Positions 1-9,032 of a DNA stretch of 64,000 nucleotides are shown in pieces. Where the stretch lies: positions 27,625,566 to 27,689,565 of the forward strand of contig CM055093.1 of the NCBI GenBank assembly GCA_029204225.1, written 5' to 3'. Source of the DNA: Diphasiastrum complanatum (Eukaryota > Streptophyta > Lycopodiopsida > Lycopodiales > Lycopodiaceae). Each line of letters opens with the position of its first letter. The first letter of the stretch is position 1. Below the pieces are notes generated by a model, which was given only the letters and a program-made list of their open reading frames with translations, was not told the origin of the DNA and searched no databases. Made by a program: the position numbers and the translations under genes.

Positions 1-400
1 TCTTGACCAAACCAAATGTGTCCACCCAGGTCTAGGTGCCCTACCTAACCCTCTTCAAAAGCTTATAACTTTTGATTGGCTCAACCAAATGGAATGAAAC
101 TGATTGCAACAGAAACTAGACAAAAATAGCTTCAAAACAAGCTATCAAGCAAGATAAATGGATCAAACATGAGAGAGAACTTCCAAACTGAAATTGGATG
201 TTCCTCACACGTGTCTGAGCACCTGATCCCGTACAGTACCAGGTCAGACCCAATCAATGTCCTTTTGATCTCTTTTGATCCAAGATTGAACAAGATAGCT
301 AGGAAAATGGGCCTTGACAACTTCTAGCTCAAGATTGATGAAAATTTTTTCACTTAGATGGATCAAAATGCATGGTAACCTTAGGTAGGCTCTGATACCA
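1..400 (-). mobile_element. 5' leader of a further CopA copy (A0) running off the left edge
   Basis: This stretch repeats 5502-5901, the leader between the 5' LTR and gag of CopA1, almost base for base (for example one g/t difference near position 50). It lies directly left of the LTR at 401-1137 and ends at that LTR with a primer binding site. On the minus strand it is therefore the start of another CopA internal region whose gag and pol lie outside the window. The LTR at 401-1137 serves both as 5' LTR of A0 and 3' LTR of A1. The small open frame at 132-320 recurs at 5633-5821 only because the leader is duplicated; I do not regard it as a gene. Confidence 0.85.
388..400 (-). other. Primer binding site of CopA copy A0
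   Basis: On the minus strand this reads TGGTATCAGAGCC immediately after the terminal CA of the LTR. It is complementary to the 3' end of plant initiator methionine tRNA, the usual Ty1/copia primer. Its presence left of the LTR proves that the LTR also heads another element. Confidence 0.9.
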
Positions 401-1137
401 TGTTGAATTTCACACGTGTGGACTGTCCACTACATGTACTTGTGATCTCCTAAGGTGTGTAGATGCACCAAGATCAAGACTAGATTGAGATTCAAGATCA
501 ATCTTGAATCCTATGGCAAAAACACACTACTACATGCATTCAATCACTTCCAACTCTCACTCACACGTGTGGGAAGTATTCAAAAAATACTCTAAGTAAA
601 AACAAGCTGCTCTCCTCGGGTAGAGAGAGAAAATGCATCATGAGCTCTCGGGTAGAGACAGAAAGCTAGAAATCCAATAACTCACAAAATCCATGAAATC
701 ACCAAATCAATTGACTTCAAAATGAGGAGTACAATGATACTAGTAGGTCCACGAGCTACCACTATGCTTAACTATGATTGGACCATATTTTGTCACCTCT
801 TGATCCTATTGGATCATTGATCTATGCACCTCTTAATTCTATTGGACTATATTCAAGCACACCTCAATTTCCTATTGGACCTCACAAGGTTCCACCTCTA
901 AATCCTATTGGACCTCTTGGAATTCATCAAACAAAAACTTTACACTTGTCTACACTCTAATTAGCAAGTGTTTAGCCTCTTACTCTATTTTGGCTCAATA
1001 GTGGCATTACAAGTGGAAATGCATAATTTGCGATCTATGACAAATTTATTCCTATCAACATCCTTCACCTAGATGCTTGATGTAAAAAACATAAGACCCC
1101 TATATCTAACATAGATAATCTTTTTCAATTCTTCACA
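401..1137 (-). repeat. CopA LTR 1, shared between tandem copies A0 and A1
   Basis: A 737-bp long terminal repeat in minus orientation, with TG...CA termini. It is flanked on the left by a primer site and on the right by a polypurine tract, so it is internal to a tandem LTR-element-LTR-element array. Homologous LTRs of identical length lie at 5902-6638, 44485-45221 and 59321-60057. It carries two copies of the palindrome CACACGTGTG (411-420 and 562-571; G-box core CACGTG). It also has two copies of a CTCGGGTAGAGA-type motif near 616 and 647, and a regular CCAAT array. The 60-codon open frame at 778-960 is produced by that array and is not a protein. Confidence 0.95.
777..911 (-). promoter_or_regulatory. 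Regular array of five CCAAT boxes in the CopA U3
   Basis: Minus-strand CCAAT pentamers lie at 777-781, 808-812, 841-845, 874-878 and 907-911. The spacings are 31, 33, 33 and 33 bp, most embedded in TCCAATAGG. All four CopA LTRs in the window keep the array. CCAAT is the NF-Y recognition core, and a spacing near three helical turns would put the sites on one face of the DNA. The promoter role is inferred; I see no convincing TATA box. Confidence 0.6.
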
Positions 1138-1151
1138 CTCCTCCTAAAAAA
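1138..1151 (-). other. Polypurine tract of CopA1
   Basis: On the minus strand the run TTTTTTAGGAGGAG abuts the TG that opens the 3' LTR. This is where plus-strand DNA synthesis is primed. The same tract follows the LTR of CopA3 at 45222-45235. Confidence 0.8.
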
Positions 1152-1155
1152 TTAT

Positions 1156-3612
1156 CTATGAAGATTTGAGCATTGATCTTGATATAACTCCAAGATTAGA
1201 TCTATGCTTGATGAAAGCACTTTTGCTCAAAGGCTTGGTGGGTAGATCGGCAATACAAGAGGACGAGTTGACATGCTCCAAATAGATTTCTCCTCCAATA
1301 AGCTTTTCCCTCACAAAATGGTGTGCCACTTCTATGTGCTTGCTTCTTGCATGAAATATGGGATTATTGGCAAGAGCTTGGGCCGAGATGTTATCACACT
1401 TGATCATTGGTAGATCATCCTCCTTGATGCACTTTAGTTCCATTAATAACCTCTTGATCCAAAGCACTTCTTTGGTAGTTGTAGTGAGTGCTTTGTACTC
1501 GGCCTCACATGAAGAGAGAGATATAGTATCTTGCTTTTTGGAAAGCCAAGATATTAGATTGCCTCCAAGAAAGATAGTGTATGCACTAATAGACTTTCGA
1601 TCCATCTTGTCACTTGCAAAGTCCGAATCCGAGTAGCCAATAATGGATAGATCTTCACTTTTATAGAGTAGACCATAATCACAAGATGAAGATACATATC
1701 TTAGAATCCTCTTGGCCATCTTCCAATGATGGATCTTAGGATCTTGCATAAATTGACTCAATTTGTGCACACAAAAACTAAGATCGGGCCTAGTAATGGT
1801 AAGCCAAATCAAGGAGCCTACAAGACTCCTAAAAAGTGTGATGTCCTCAAAGGATCTTTCATCACCTTTATTAGGATCTTTTACAATTTGCTCCATTGGA
1901 GTATCTATGCTCTTAGAATTTTCCATATGGAATTTTTTCAACATAGAGTGAGCATATCTAGATTTGCATATAAAGACATGATTTTCATAAAAATCAGTTT
2001 CTAGGCCTAGCATGTAATGTATCTCTCCTAGATCTTGCATTTTAAACTCACATCCAAGTGCTAGCTTGGTTTCATCAACTAGCTTGATACAACTTCCACA
2101 AAGAATAATGTCATCAACATAAATTAGAAGAATGACAATATTGCTATCAACAAACTTTAGATACATGGAAGGATCATAGTCACTAAGAGTAAATCCTAGT
2201 GAGATAAGAAAAGAGTTAAGTCTTGAATACCATGATCTTGGTGCTTGTTTGAGTCCATAAAGACTTTTGAAGAGCAAGCACACTTTGGACTCATCCTTGA
2301 TGAATCCTTGAGGTTGTTCCATATAGATCTCCTCCTCAAGATAACCATTTAGAAAAGCATTGGATACATCTAATTGGAACACCTTCCACTTGAAAAAACA
2401 AGCAAGAGAAATAAGAATTCTTATTGTCACCATCTTTGCAACGGGTGCAAAGGTCTCCTCATAATCAAGACCATGGATCTGAGCAAATCCTTTGGCACAT
2501 AATCTTGCTTTATGCTTGTTGATGGTGCCATCATGATTGAACTTGATCCGAAATACCCACTTGCAACCAATCACATGCTTGTTGGATGGAGGATCCACAA
2601 GCTCCCAAGTATTGTTGGTGATCAATGCATCATACTCTTGCTTCATGGCATCATACCATTCCTTGGTATTGAGTGCCTCTTGTACATTCTTTGGCTCTTC
2701 ATGAGAGACATAAAAAACATAATTAGTGGAATCAAGATCCACTTGCTTGCCTTTGTCAACATATGAGAGCCTCTTAGGCTCGGATCTATCTCTCATGGAT
2801 CTTCTTGGTGAAAAAATCCGAGGAGAGTCTTCTTCAAATCTCAACCCCATCACATCATGATTGTCTTCAAAATCAATAATTGATGATGCATCCATAGATT
2901 TCTTGATCTCGGCCTCTTCAAATGATGAGTGTTGATCTTTATGAAAGACAACATCTCTACTTTCAATAACTTGAGAAGTAGAGAGTATAAAGACTCTATA
3001 GGCCTTCTTGGTGGATGAGTATCCAACCATGATCCCTTTGCATGCACTAGGATCTTCCTTCTTCCTTGTTTCCAAGGGAATATGGACAAAGCATAAGCAT
3101 CCAAAAACTCTAAGGTGATCAACCTTAGGCTTCTTCAAAAATAAGATTTCATATGGTGACTTTCCTCCAAGAGCTATATGTGGGAGCCTATTGCAAAGAT
3201 AATTTGCACAATTAATGGCTTCTCCCCAAAAATCTTTGGGCAAAGATGCCTCAATTCTAATAGATTTTGCACATTCACATAGAGATCTATTCTTTCTCTC
3301 GGCCACTCCATTTTGAGATGGAGAGTAGGCACAAGAAAACTCTCTTTTAATGCCTTCAAGCTCACAAAAATCTTGAAATCTATTGGAGATATATTCACCA
3401 CCTCCATCACTTCTAAGAGCTTTAATCTTGAATGAGAATTGCTTCTCTACATAAGCTTTGAAAATAAGGAAATGATCAAACACCATAGATTTTGAAGCAA
3501 GAAGATATATCCAAGTGAATCTTGTGTAATCATCAATGAAAGTAACAAAACAAGTGGCTCCTCCCTTGCTTGTAGTTGATGAGAAATGCACATCCGAGTG
3601 GATTAACTCCAA
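1156..3612 (-). CDS. CopA1 pol: integrase catalytic part, reverse transcriptase, RNase H
   Basis: An 818-codon open frame. The first 130 or so residues are the integrase core: HSDVHF, FIDDYTRF and RSDGGGEY supply the acidic residues, with GVAERKNR following. The integrase C-terminal segment with VFGCLCFVHI follows. Next is the copia RT, with CKWVFRIK at the start, FAPVAKMVTIR, QLDVSNAFLNG, the catalytic IYVDDIIL and GLKQAPRSWY. RNase H ends the protein with SDSDFASD, SLSSCEAEYKAL, and HIEVAHHFVREK near the C-terminus. It is equivalent to the 3' two thirds of a copia polyprotein. The apparent start is only the first Met after a TAA at 3707-3709, where sister CopA3 has a serine codon. Confidence 0.93.
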   Translation of the reverse strand: MELIHSDVHFSSTTSKGGATCFVTFIDDYTRFTWIYLLASKSMVFDHFLIFKAYVEKQFSFKIKALRSDGGGEYISNRFQDFCELEGIKREFSCAYSPSQNGVAERKNRSLCECAKSIRIEASLPKDFWGEAINCANYLCNRLPHIALGGKSPYEILFLKKPKVDHLRVFGCLCFVHIPLETRKKEDPSACKGIMVGYSSTKKAYRVFILSTSQVIESRDVVFHKDQHSSFEEAEIKKSMDASSIIDFEDNHDVMGLRFEEDSPRIFSPRRSMRDRSEPKRLSYVDKGKQVDLDSTNYVFYVSHEEPKNVQEALNTKEWYDAMKQEYDALITNNTWELVDPPSNKHVIGCKWVFRIKFNHDGTINKHKARLCAKGFAQIHGLDYEETFAPVAKMVTIRILISLACFFKWKVFQLDVSNAFLNGYLEEEIYMEQPQGFIKDESKVCLLFKSLYGLKQAPRSWYSRLNSFLISLGFTLSDYDPSMYLKFVDSNIVILLIYVDDIILCGSCIKLVDETKLALGCEFKMQDLGEIHYMLGLETDFYENHVFICKSRYAHSMLKKFHMENSKSIDTPMEQIVKDPNKGDERSFEDITLFRSLVGSLIWLTITRPDLSFCVHKLSQFMQDPKIHHWKMAKRILRYVSSSCDYGLLYKSEDLSIIGYSDSDFASDKMDRKSISAYTIFLGGNLISWLSKKQDTISLSSCEAEYKALTTTTKEVLWIKRLLMELKCIKEDDLPMIKCDNISAQALANNPIFHARSKHIEVAHHFVREKLIGGEIYLEHVNSSSCIADLPTKPLSKSAFIKHRSNLGVISRSMLKSS

Positions 3613-3705
3613 AGGATGCTTGCTTTTGATAGAAGATCTTGTAAATGGCTTTTTGTGAGATTTAGCAATAGCACAAGCCTCACAAGGCTTGATCTTCTTG
3701 GAGAA

Positions 3706-4239
3706 TTACTTTGGCAAGCAAATAGCTTTGGATTCTTTGATCATAGAGAGCTTGGATTTGTAGTTGGGATGTCCCAACCTCCTATGCCATAATTCCTCCA
3801 TAGAAAGCTTGTTCACAAGAGCAACATTACAAGCATTCACATACTCATTTGGATCTAGTTTATAGATGCCACCAAATCTAGATCCTAATGCAAGTATCTC
3901 ATCATTCTTCTTGATAGTGCAAGTATCAACATTGAATTTTACATCAAGGCCATTATCAAGCAATTGGCCAGCACTAATAAGATTCTTGGTAAGCTTAGGT
4001 ACATAAAGAACTCTAGAGAGAGAAAGAACTTTAGAGAATGCAAGCTTCAAGGGAATGTTCCCTATGCCTTCAATAGGACATTCAAAATCATTTGCAGTGT
4101 ATATTGATTTCTTCACTCCATCATAAGGTGCAATAGAAGAGAAAGAGTCCTTGGAGCTACACATATGTGAAGAGGCTCCACTATCAATATACCATAGGCC
4201 GTCCTTCTTGAAAGGAGTAGATGAGAAACTAGAGATCAT
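3706..4239 (-). CDS. CopA1 aspartic protease and gag-pre-integrase segment
   Basis: A 177-codon frame. Near residue 17, WYIDSGASSHM is the copia retropepsin active site (D-S-G). VLYVPKLTKNLIS is the usual protease C-terminal strand region. ELWHRRLGHPNYKS is the His part of the integrase zinc finger in the pre-integrase domain. It is cut off at LPK by an in-frame TAA, just before the CxxC half of the finger (KPCEAC in the sister copy). Upstream it connects to the zinc knuckle, which is itself broken by a stop. In an active element it would be one segment of a single polyprotein. Confidence 0.88.
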   Translation of the reverse strand: MISSFSSTPFKKDGLWYIDSGASSHMCSSKDSFSSIAPYDGVKKSIYTANDFECPIEGIGNIPLKLAFSKVLSLSRVLYVPKLTKNLISAGQLLDNGLDVKFNVDTCTIKKNDEILALGSRFGGIYKLDPNEYVNACNVALVNKLSMEELWHRRLGHPNYKSKLSMIKESKAICLPK

Positions 4240-5198
4240 AAGAGATCCCTCTCCATCACTTGCAATAGTGTCTTCCTTCTCATTGGTAATATTGGATTGC
4301 TTGAGTTGATTCTTCTTTTTGAAGCAATTGGTGGCATAATGACCTTTCTTGCCACACTAAAAGCACTTGATCTTCTTCTTCTTCTTGAGCTTGGATGATG
4401 AAGCATTAGAGGAATCATCTTCCTCCTCATCTTTGTCTTTGGATTTGACTTTGTCCTTGCTTGAGGATTGTTGATGTTGTTTCTTGCTCCTCTCTTTGTA
4501 CTTATCCTTGGCAAAGAGAGCTTTGCCATCATTATGAGTGAGAGAAAGCTTGTCCATCCTCAAGAGCTTGTACTCTTGTCTTGATTTTTCTGAAATTAGC
4601 ACACTTTGGAGAGCCTCCAAACTTGGTAGCTCCTCCTTATGGCATAGGATTGGACAAGGTTATCAAATTCACTTCTCAAGCCATTGAGAATGACTTGAAC
4701 TAGCTCATTTTGATTGATGGGATCACCAATGCAAGCAAGCTCTCTATGAATATCTTTTACTCTCAAAACATAACTAGATGCACTCTCATCACTCTTTTGG
4801 CTACTTTGAAAGATTTGATTCCTAAGAGTGAGAAGCCTAGAGGTATTCTTAGCCTCATAGATAGCCTTGAGACAATCCCAAGCTTCTTTGGCTGTTGTAC
4901 AAGTACCTATCTCCCTCAATATCTCATTAGAGACATTCATCTTAATGTAGTGGAGAGCCATCCTAGCTCTCTTTTTGTATTTTTGAACCTTTTGAAGAAC
5001 TTGTGGTTCTTCTTCAAGGCCAAGAACTATGTCCATCACGTCTTGAAGGATCAAGATGGACTCCATCCTCATTTTCCAAATTGAATAATTTGAAGTGGTC
5101 AATCTTTCACTTGGTTCCAACAAGGATGAACCCATTGAAGACATTTGAAGTGAAGAAAACTCAAATGATGAACAATAAATGTTGTTACACACTTTCAA
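4236..5198 (-). pseudogene. CopA1 gag, broken by a frameshift and a stop in the zinc knuckle
   Basis: The capsid part is open from 5198 to 4596. The likely true start is the internal Met of MSSMGSSLLEP near 5144, because it aligns with the gag starts of CopB and CopF. YSIWKMRMES and LHYIKMNVSNEIL are typical of plant copia gag (UBN2-type). A frame change near 4600-4620 moves the rest into another frame: a Lys- and Ser-rich linker, then the knuckle. The knuckle is interrupted by a TAG between its first and second cysteines, at about 4357-4359; CGKKGHYATNC follows. Gag should form the particle and bind RNA through the knuckle. This copy cannot make it in one piece. Confidence 0.85.
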
Positions 5199-5901
5199 TA
5201 GGATCCAATAATTGAGTACTATCTCCTCCTATGAAAGATCTTACAACAATTTGTGAATTGATTCTCACTAGCTACTCAAATCTCTCTAAAACAAGATCTA
5301 TTTCACATCAAATGATGGAGTATAGGCAAAGTTAGGATCTAACACTCTTAGCACGTGTGAAATGCACTAAGAAACCAAATTTGACTCAAATACAATGATA
5401 TTGCATGAAACAAAATGGCTAAGATCTCAAAACAGTGCCTAGATCACATATAGATGAGATTGGCAAGCATACAACTATGATTTTGGATCAACCAAGCAAT
5501 CTCTTGACCAAACCAAATGTGTCCACCCAGGTCTAGGTGCCCTACCTAACCCTCTTCAAAATCTTATAACTTTTGATTGGCTCAACCAAATGGAATGAAA
5601 CTGATTGCAACAGAAACTAGACAAAAATAGCTTCAAAACAAGCTATCAAGCAAGATAAATGGATCAAACATGAGAGAGAACTTCCAAACTGAAATTGGAT
5701 GTTCCTCACACGTGTCTGAGCACCTGATCCCGTACAGTACCAGGTCAGACCCAATCAATGTCCTTTTGATCTCTTTTGATCCAAGATTGAACAAGATAGC
5801 TAGGAAAATGGGCCTTGACAACTTCTAGCTCAAGATTGATGAAAATTTTTTCACTTAGATGGATCAAAATGCATGGTAACCTTAGGTAGGCTCTGATACC
5901 A
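5199..5901 (-). other. CopA1 leader with primer binding site (5889-5901)
   Basis: This is the non-coding leader between 5' LTR and gag on the minus strand. The first 13 nt after the LTR read TGGTATCAGAGCC, matching initiator Met-tRNA. The segment 5502-5901 is duplicated at 1-400. No gene is seen. Confidence 0.85.
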
Positions 5902-6638
5902 TGTTGAATTTCACACGTGTGGACTGTCCACTACATGTACTTGTGATCTCCTAAGGTGTGTAGATGCACCAAGATCAAGACTAGATTGAGATTCAAGATC
6001 AATCTTGAATCCTATGGCAAAAACACACTACTACATGCATTCAATCACTTCCAACTCTCACTCACACGTGTGGGAAGTATTCAAAAAATACTCTAAGTAA
6101 AAACAAGCTGCTCTCCTCGGGTAGAGAGAGAAAATGCATCATGAGCTCTCGGGTAGAGACAGAAAGCTAGAAATCCAATAAATCACAAAATCCATGAAAT
6201 CACCAAATCAATTGACTTCAAAATGAGGAGTACAATGATACTAGTAGGTCAACGAGCTACCACTATGCTTAACTATGATTGGACCATATTTTGTCACCTC
6301 TTGATCCTATTGGATCATTGATCTATGCACCTCTTAATTCTATTGGACTATATTCAAGCACACCTCAATTTCCTATTGGACCTCACAAGGTTCCACCTCT
6401 AAATCCTATTGGACCTCTTGGAATTCATCAAACAAAAACTTTACACTTGTCTACACTCTAATTAGCAAGTGTTTAGTCTCTTACTCTATTTTGGCTCAAT
6501 AGTGGCATTACAAGTGGAAATGCATAATTTGCCATCTATGCCAAATTTATTCCTATCAACATCCTACACCTAGATGCTTGATGTAAAAAACATAAGACCC
6601 CTATATCTAACATAGATAATCTTTTTCAATTCTTCACA
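5902..6638 (-). repeat. CopA LTR 2 (5' LTR of CopA1)
   Basis: A 737-bp LTR with TG...CA ends. Primer site on its left, old CopC gag on its right from 6639 (gtctatgttggg). Compared with LTR 1 it differs at roughly half a dozen sites. The CCAAT array and both CACACGTGTG palindromes are kept. Its right flank is identical to that of the solo LTR at 59321-60057, which shows that both sit at the same ancestral insertion site. Confidence 0.95.
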
Positions 6639-6800
6639 GTCTATGTTGGGTAGTAGGTGTCTTTGATCTTCCTTCCTTGTTGGGTAGTCTTTGTTGGTTG
6701 CAATCCAATCTTTGGAATGACTCCCTCTTTGGATGAGGCTTCCTTTTGCGTTTATCCTTACTACTGTATAGAGCCTGATCAGAGACATGATCTCGTTATT
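6639..6800 (-). pseudogene. CopC gag remnant interrupted by the CopA insertion
   Basis: On the minus strand this reads a basic, Gln- and Arg-rich gag linker. In the right copy it continues, across the solo CopA LTR, into a zinc knuckle of the form CTRYS..DGHTIDTC at about 59240-59290. The CopA LTR splits the linker. About 20 codons are missing relative to no model I can name, so the family assignment rests on continuity with the CopC protease and integrase remnants at 57.8-59.1 kb. The open frame 6570-6788 runs from this remnant into LTR sequence and has no meaning as a gene. Confidence 0.55.
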
Positions 6801-7249
6801 TGGAATGTCCTACCTTTATAGATTCTTGATATACCTAGATAGAGTAGAACTCATAACTGGAGCTACTACTTTCAATTAAGATCTTACCTCTTCTAAGGTG
6901 TAGTGATCAGTTCCTGATCTTCTACTAATGTAGTTATGATGAGCCTTTGTGCGGAATAACAAATATAACAAGTAGCAACTGATCTAAGAAGGACATTTGA
7001 TAGAAATAATGTGTTCAAGGATTGTGTATCATGGTCAAGAGATAAAGTAAAATTTGCTTAATCACGGTGATTCCTAGAGCATTGTTTGGCATACCACACA
7101 ATGCGTCATCGCAAGAGAACTCTATCCCTTATGGAAGGGGGGTGGTCTTTAATGTAAGCGAATGATTACAATAACTCCTAAACCTACCACATAGTTGAAT
7201 TTAGTTTACTGTCAACTTATTCTATGGTGTCAGTTTGATTCCTTGTGTC
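6801..7249. other. Old LTR- or leader-like non-coding sequence preceding the D gag
   Basis: No open frame is seen. It contains the module GTGCGGAATaacaaat near 6950 that also occurs in LTR-like sequence at 20755 and, inverted, near 33635. TGGTGTCAGTTTG near 7224 resembles, imperfectly, the initiator-tRNA primer site. A reading as the decayed 5' LTR end and primer site of the plus-strand D element is inference. Confidence 0.35.
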
Positions 7250-8386
7250 CACATTGAAACAACAACTAATGAATACTATTTGTCATCTGTGTAATTCTAT
7301 GGGTCATCAAACAACCTTTTGCTCATTAAATCTTCGGATTATCCAACAGAGGTATAGTAAGCTTCAATGTTGAAAACCTACTTACTCAAAGGGTCCTGAT
7401 GGAAAGCCTTTCACTTTTGCCCTTGGATTTTTAGAATGACTAGCTCTGCCAGCTCCAATGGGACAGAATGCTCCTCCTGCCAATCTAATGGAACCAGAAC
7501 TTTATCATGGTAATGAGCAATGGAACTATAGCAATGATCACGAGAGTGGTCTTTTAGAGCAGTATGCTATCTATGTTGCCGCGCAACAACAAGTAGCTAG
7601 ACAATGGAACAGAGTGTCACTTGGATGTTTTGCATGCTGAGAGAATCACAGAGTTGCTGAATGTTCAAACAAAGGGAAGTTCAGATTGTGGCTATGGACA
7701 CTGTTATAAAGAATGTCCTACAAGACCCAAACCACCACTGGTTACTGCTCCAGTGAATATGATTACAATCAAGAAAAGATCAGTAGTTTACTTAGGACCA
7801 ATTGTACCTTTGATGGTTGTTACCAGAACTTAGAAACAGAAAGAAGTCCTAGTACCTGCTGAATGTACACCAACTACAGATATACCTACCGCATCAAGAG
7901 TGTATCCAAATCTAAAAGTAGAAATGAAAAGATATCAAGATATGAGACAGTAAATTAAATAGTTGCAAGTAGAAGAAGCCCAAGCAGTCGCTAAAGTAAC
8001 AACCAAAGTCCATTCTTCATCTATGCCACAAGCAGATTCAAGAATTGCTGTTAATACGTAATTACACCGTCGTGAAAATTTCTGTAAGCTGACACAATCT
8101 GAAGCATTGCAAATAGAAATGATCATAAATATTTTGTCTAGAAAGATGGATATTAAACTGGGAGAATTTCTTAAGTTGGTGACTAAAGTAAAAGAAGTAT
8201 TAGGAGAAAGATTGACTCAAATGAAACCCAGATTGAGATTGTTAATCAATATTCCAAAAACCTTTTATGAGTTATATTCCAAAAGCTTGCAATTTTTAAG
8301 CTTCTTGGGTTCCTCAAAGAAATGTTCGGAAAAACTGGCATACTATAGGAATTGAATTGGTAAATTCTTTCAAAAACTGGCTTTAG
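7250..8386 (+). pseudogene. D: zinc-knuckle gag-like protein remnant, copy M1
   Basis: One reading frame with several in-frame stops encodes a run of CCHC-type knuckles. CHLCNSMGHQTTFC comes first. A second has its stop between its second cysteine and its histidine, at 7638-7640. The third is degraded here but reads CRECDYGHCYKEC in sister copies. The tail has a charged, helical region with KKMDIKLGEFLKLV and LLINIP. In this copy the tail is frameshifted near 8313 and an Arg/Ser substitution-rich stretch replaces part of the third knuckle. Multiple knuckles point to a retroelement gag or nucleocapsid, but I do not recognise the family and no pol follows. Stops shared by all four copies show that it was dead before the unit was duplicated. 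Confidence 0.5.
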
Positions 8387-8989
8387 AGATATAATGTAGG
8401 ATGTTGACTTCTTAAAAATCGATGATTTTGTATGGAATTTTATGTTTAGTAAAATATATGTAGGATTTTTGACTGCTAGCTTTTGAATGTGTTAGATGCA
8501 TGTAGATTATTATAATACTTTAATAAACCACGTACAATTTTGAAATGACTACCTTATAGGTGCTCGACCGTTTGCACAATTTTTTATCTAAGTTATGACT
8601 GGCTAATTTCTAATCTTATAACACATTATACCATGAAAATAATTGTTGGAGCAAGCAATGTTGATGGCCAAAAAAAATAACTGAATTATGAACTTTTTTT
8701 TATTCTGCTGAATATAATTTAGCAGATCAAATAGTTTTGATTAATGCACTATTCTTTAACAAGCCTAGTTACTATAATAAATAGCAGTCTTTGATAGTTG
8801 TAAGATTTTGGAATGCCTTATTTTTTACTTGAAGTTTTTGTAAGGGATTGTTTTTCAAAAAACAACATCCATTCAAAGATATTAAAGTGAAAAAAATTTC
8901 TCTTTAAAACCCTTGCATGATGAGGCAATCATACTAAATCGTTTATATTTAACAACAGATTGTTTAATTGGAAGCTTAAGGTGGCTTCA
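8387..8989. other. AT-rich non-coding part of unit M1
   Basis: No coding frame is seen. The sequence is collinear with 41530-42150, 56433-57050 and 61560-62160. It may be the 3' untranslated part of D. No terminator or poly(A) signal stands out. Confidence 0.5.
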
Positions 8990-9032
8990 ATTATGGGTTC
9001 GGATATGCCATACCAATATCCGAACCCATAAT
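8990..9032. repeat. Perfect inverted repeat, 17-bp arms with 9-nt loop
   Basis: The left arm at 8990-9006 (ATTATGGGTTCGGATAT) and right arm at 9016-9032 are perfect reverse complements around gccatacca. The same hairpin is kept in the right copy at 62162-62204. A 12-nt core of it (ATTGGTATGGCA on the minus strand) recurs about 160 bp away near 9160. It could form a cruciform or RNA hairpin; its role is unknown. Confidence 0.8.

Larger units (their letters stand above)
401..6638 (-). mobile_element. CopA1, full-length Ty1/copia retrotransposon
   Basis: The order on the minus strand is 5' LTR 5902-6638, primer site 5889-5901, leader, gag, protease, integrase, RT, RNase H, polypurine tract and 3' LTR 401-1137. 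The domain order integrase before RT defines Ty1/copia. The two LTRs differ at several positions, so it is not brand new. The coding region has at least two nonsense codons and a gag frameshift, so this copy is unlikely to be autonomous. The right flank (from 6639) is old CopC gag. The left flank is another CopA copy, not target DNA, so no target duplication can be read across this copy. Confidence 0.93.

Noticed and set aside
132-320. 62-codon frame repeated at 5633-5821
   Set aside because: It is within the CopA leader and is duplicated only because the leader is duplicated; no protein features.
388-400. tRNA-like matches at primer sites
   Set aside because: Only 11-13 nt complementary to initiator tRNA; no cloverleaf or pol III terminator, so no tRNA gene. 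No tRNA or rRNA gene was found in the window.
778-960. 60-codon frame (MDHILSPLDPIG...) present in all four CopA LTRs
   Set aside because: It lies antisense to CopA in the U3 and is produced by the 33-bp CCAAT-box repeats; no start context, no homologue, and conservation is explained by LTR identity.
3174-3410. Secondary minus-strand frames inside CopA and CopB pol (also 47258-47494, 51384-51584 and others)
   Set aside because: Shadow frames of the pol gene in other phases.
7935-8126. Minus-strand frame MIISICNASDCVSLQ... (also at 61107-61298)
   Set aside because: Antisense to the D gag remnant; no protein similarity and open only by chance.
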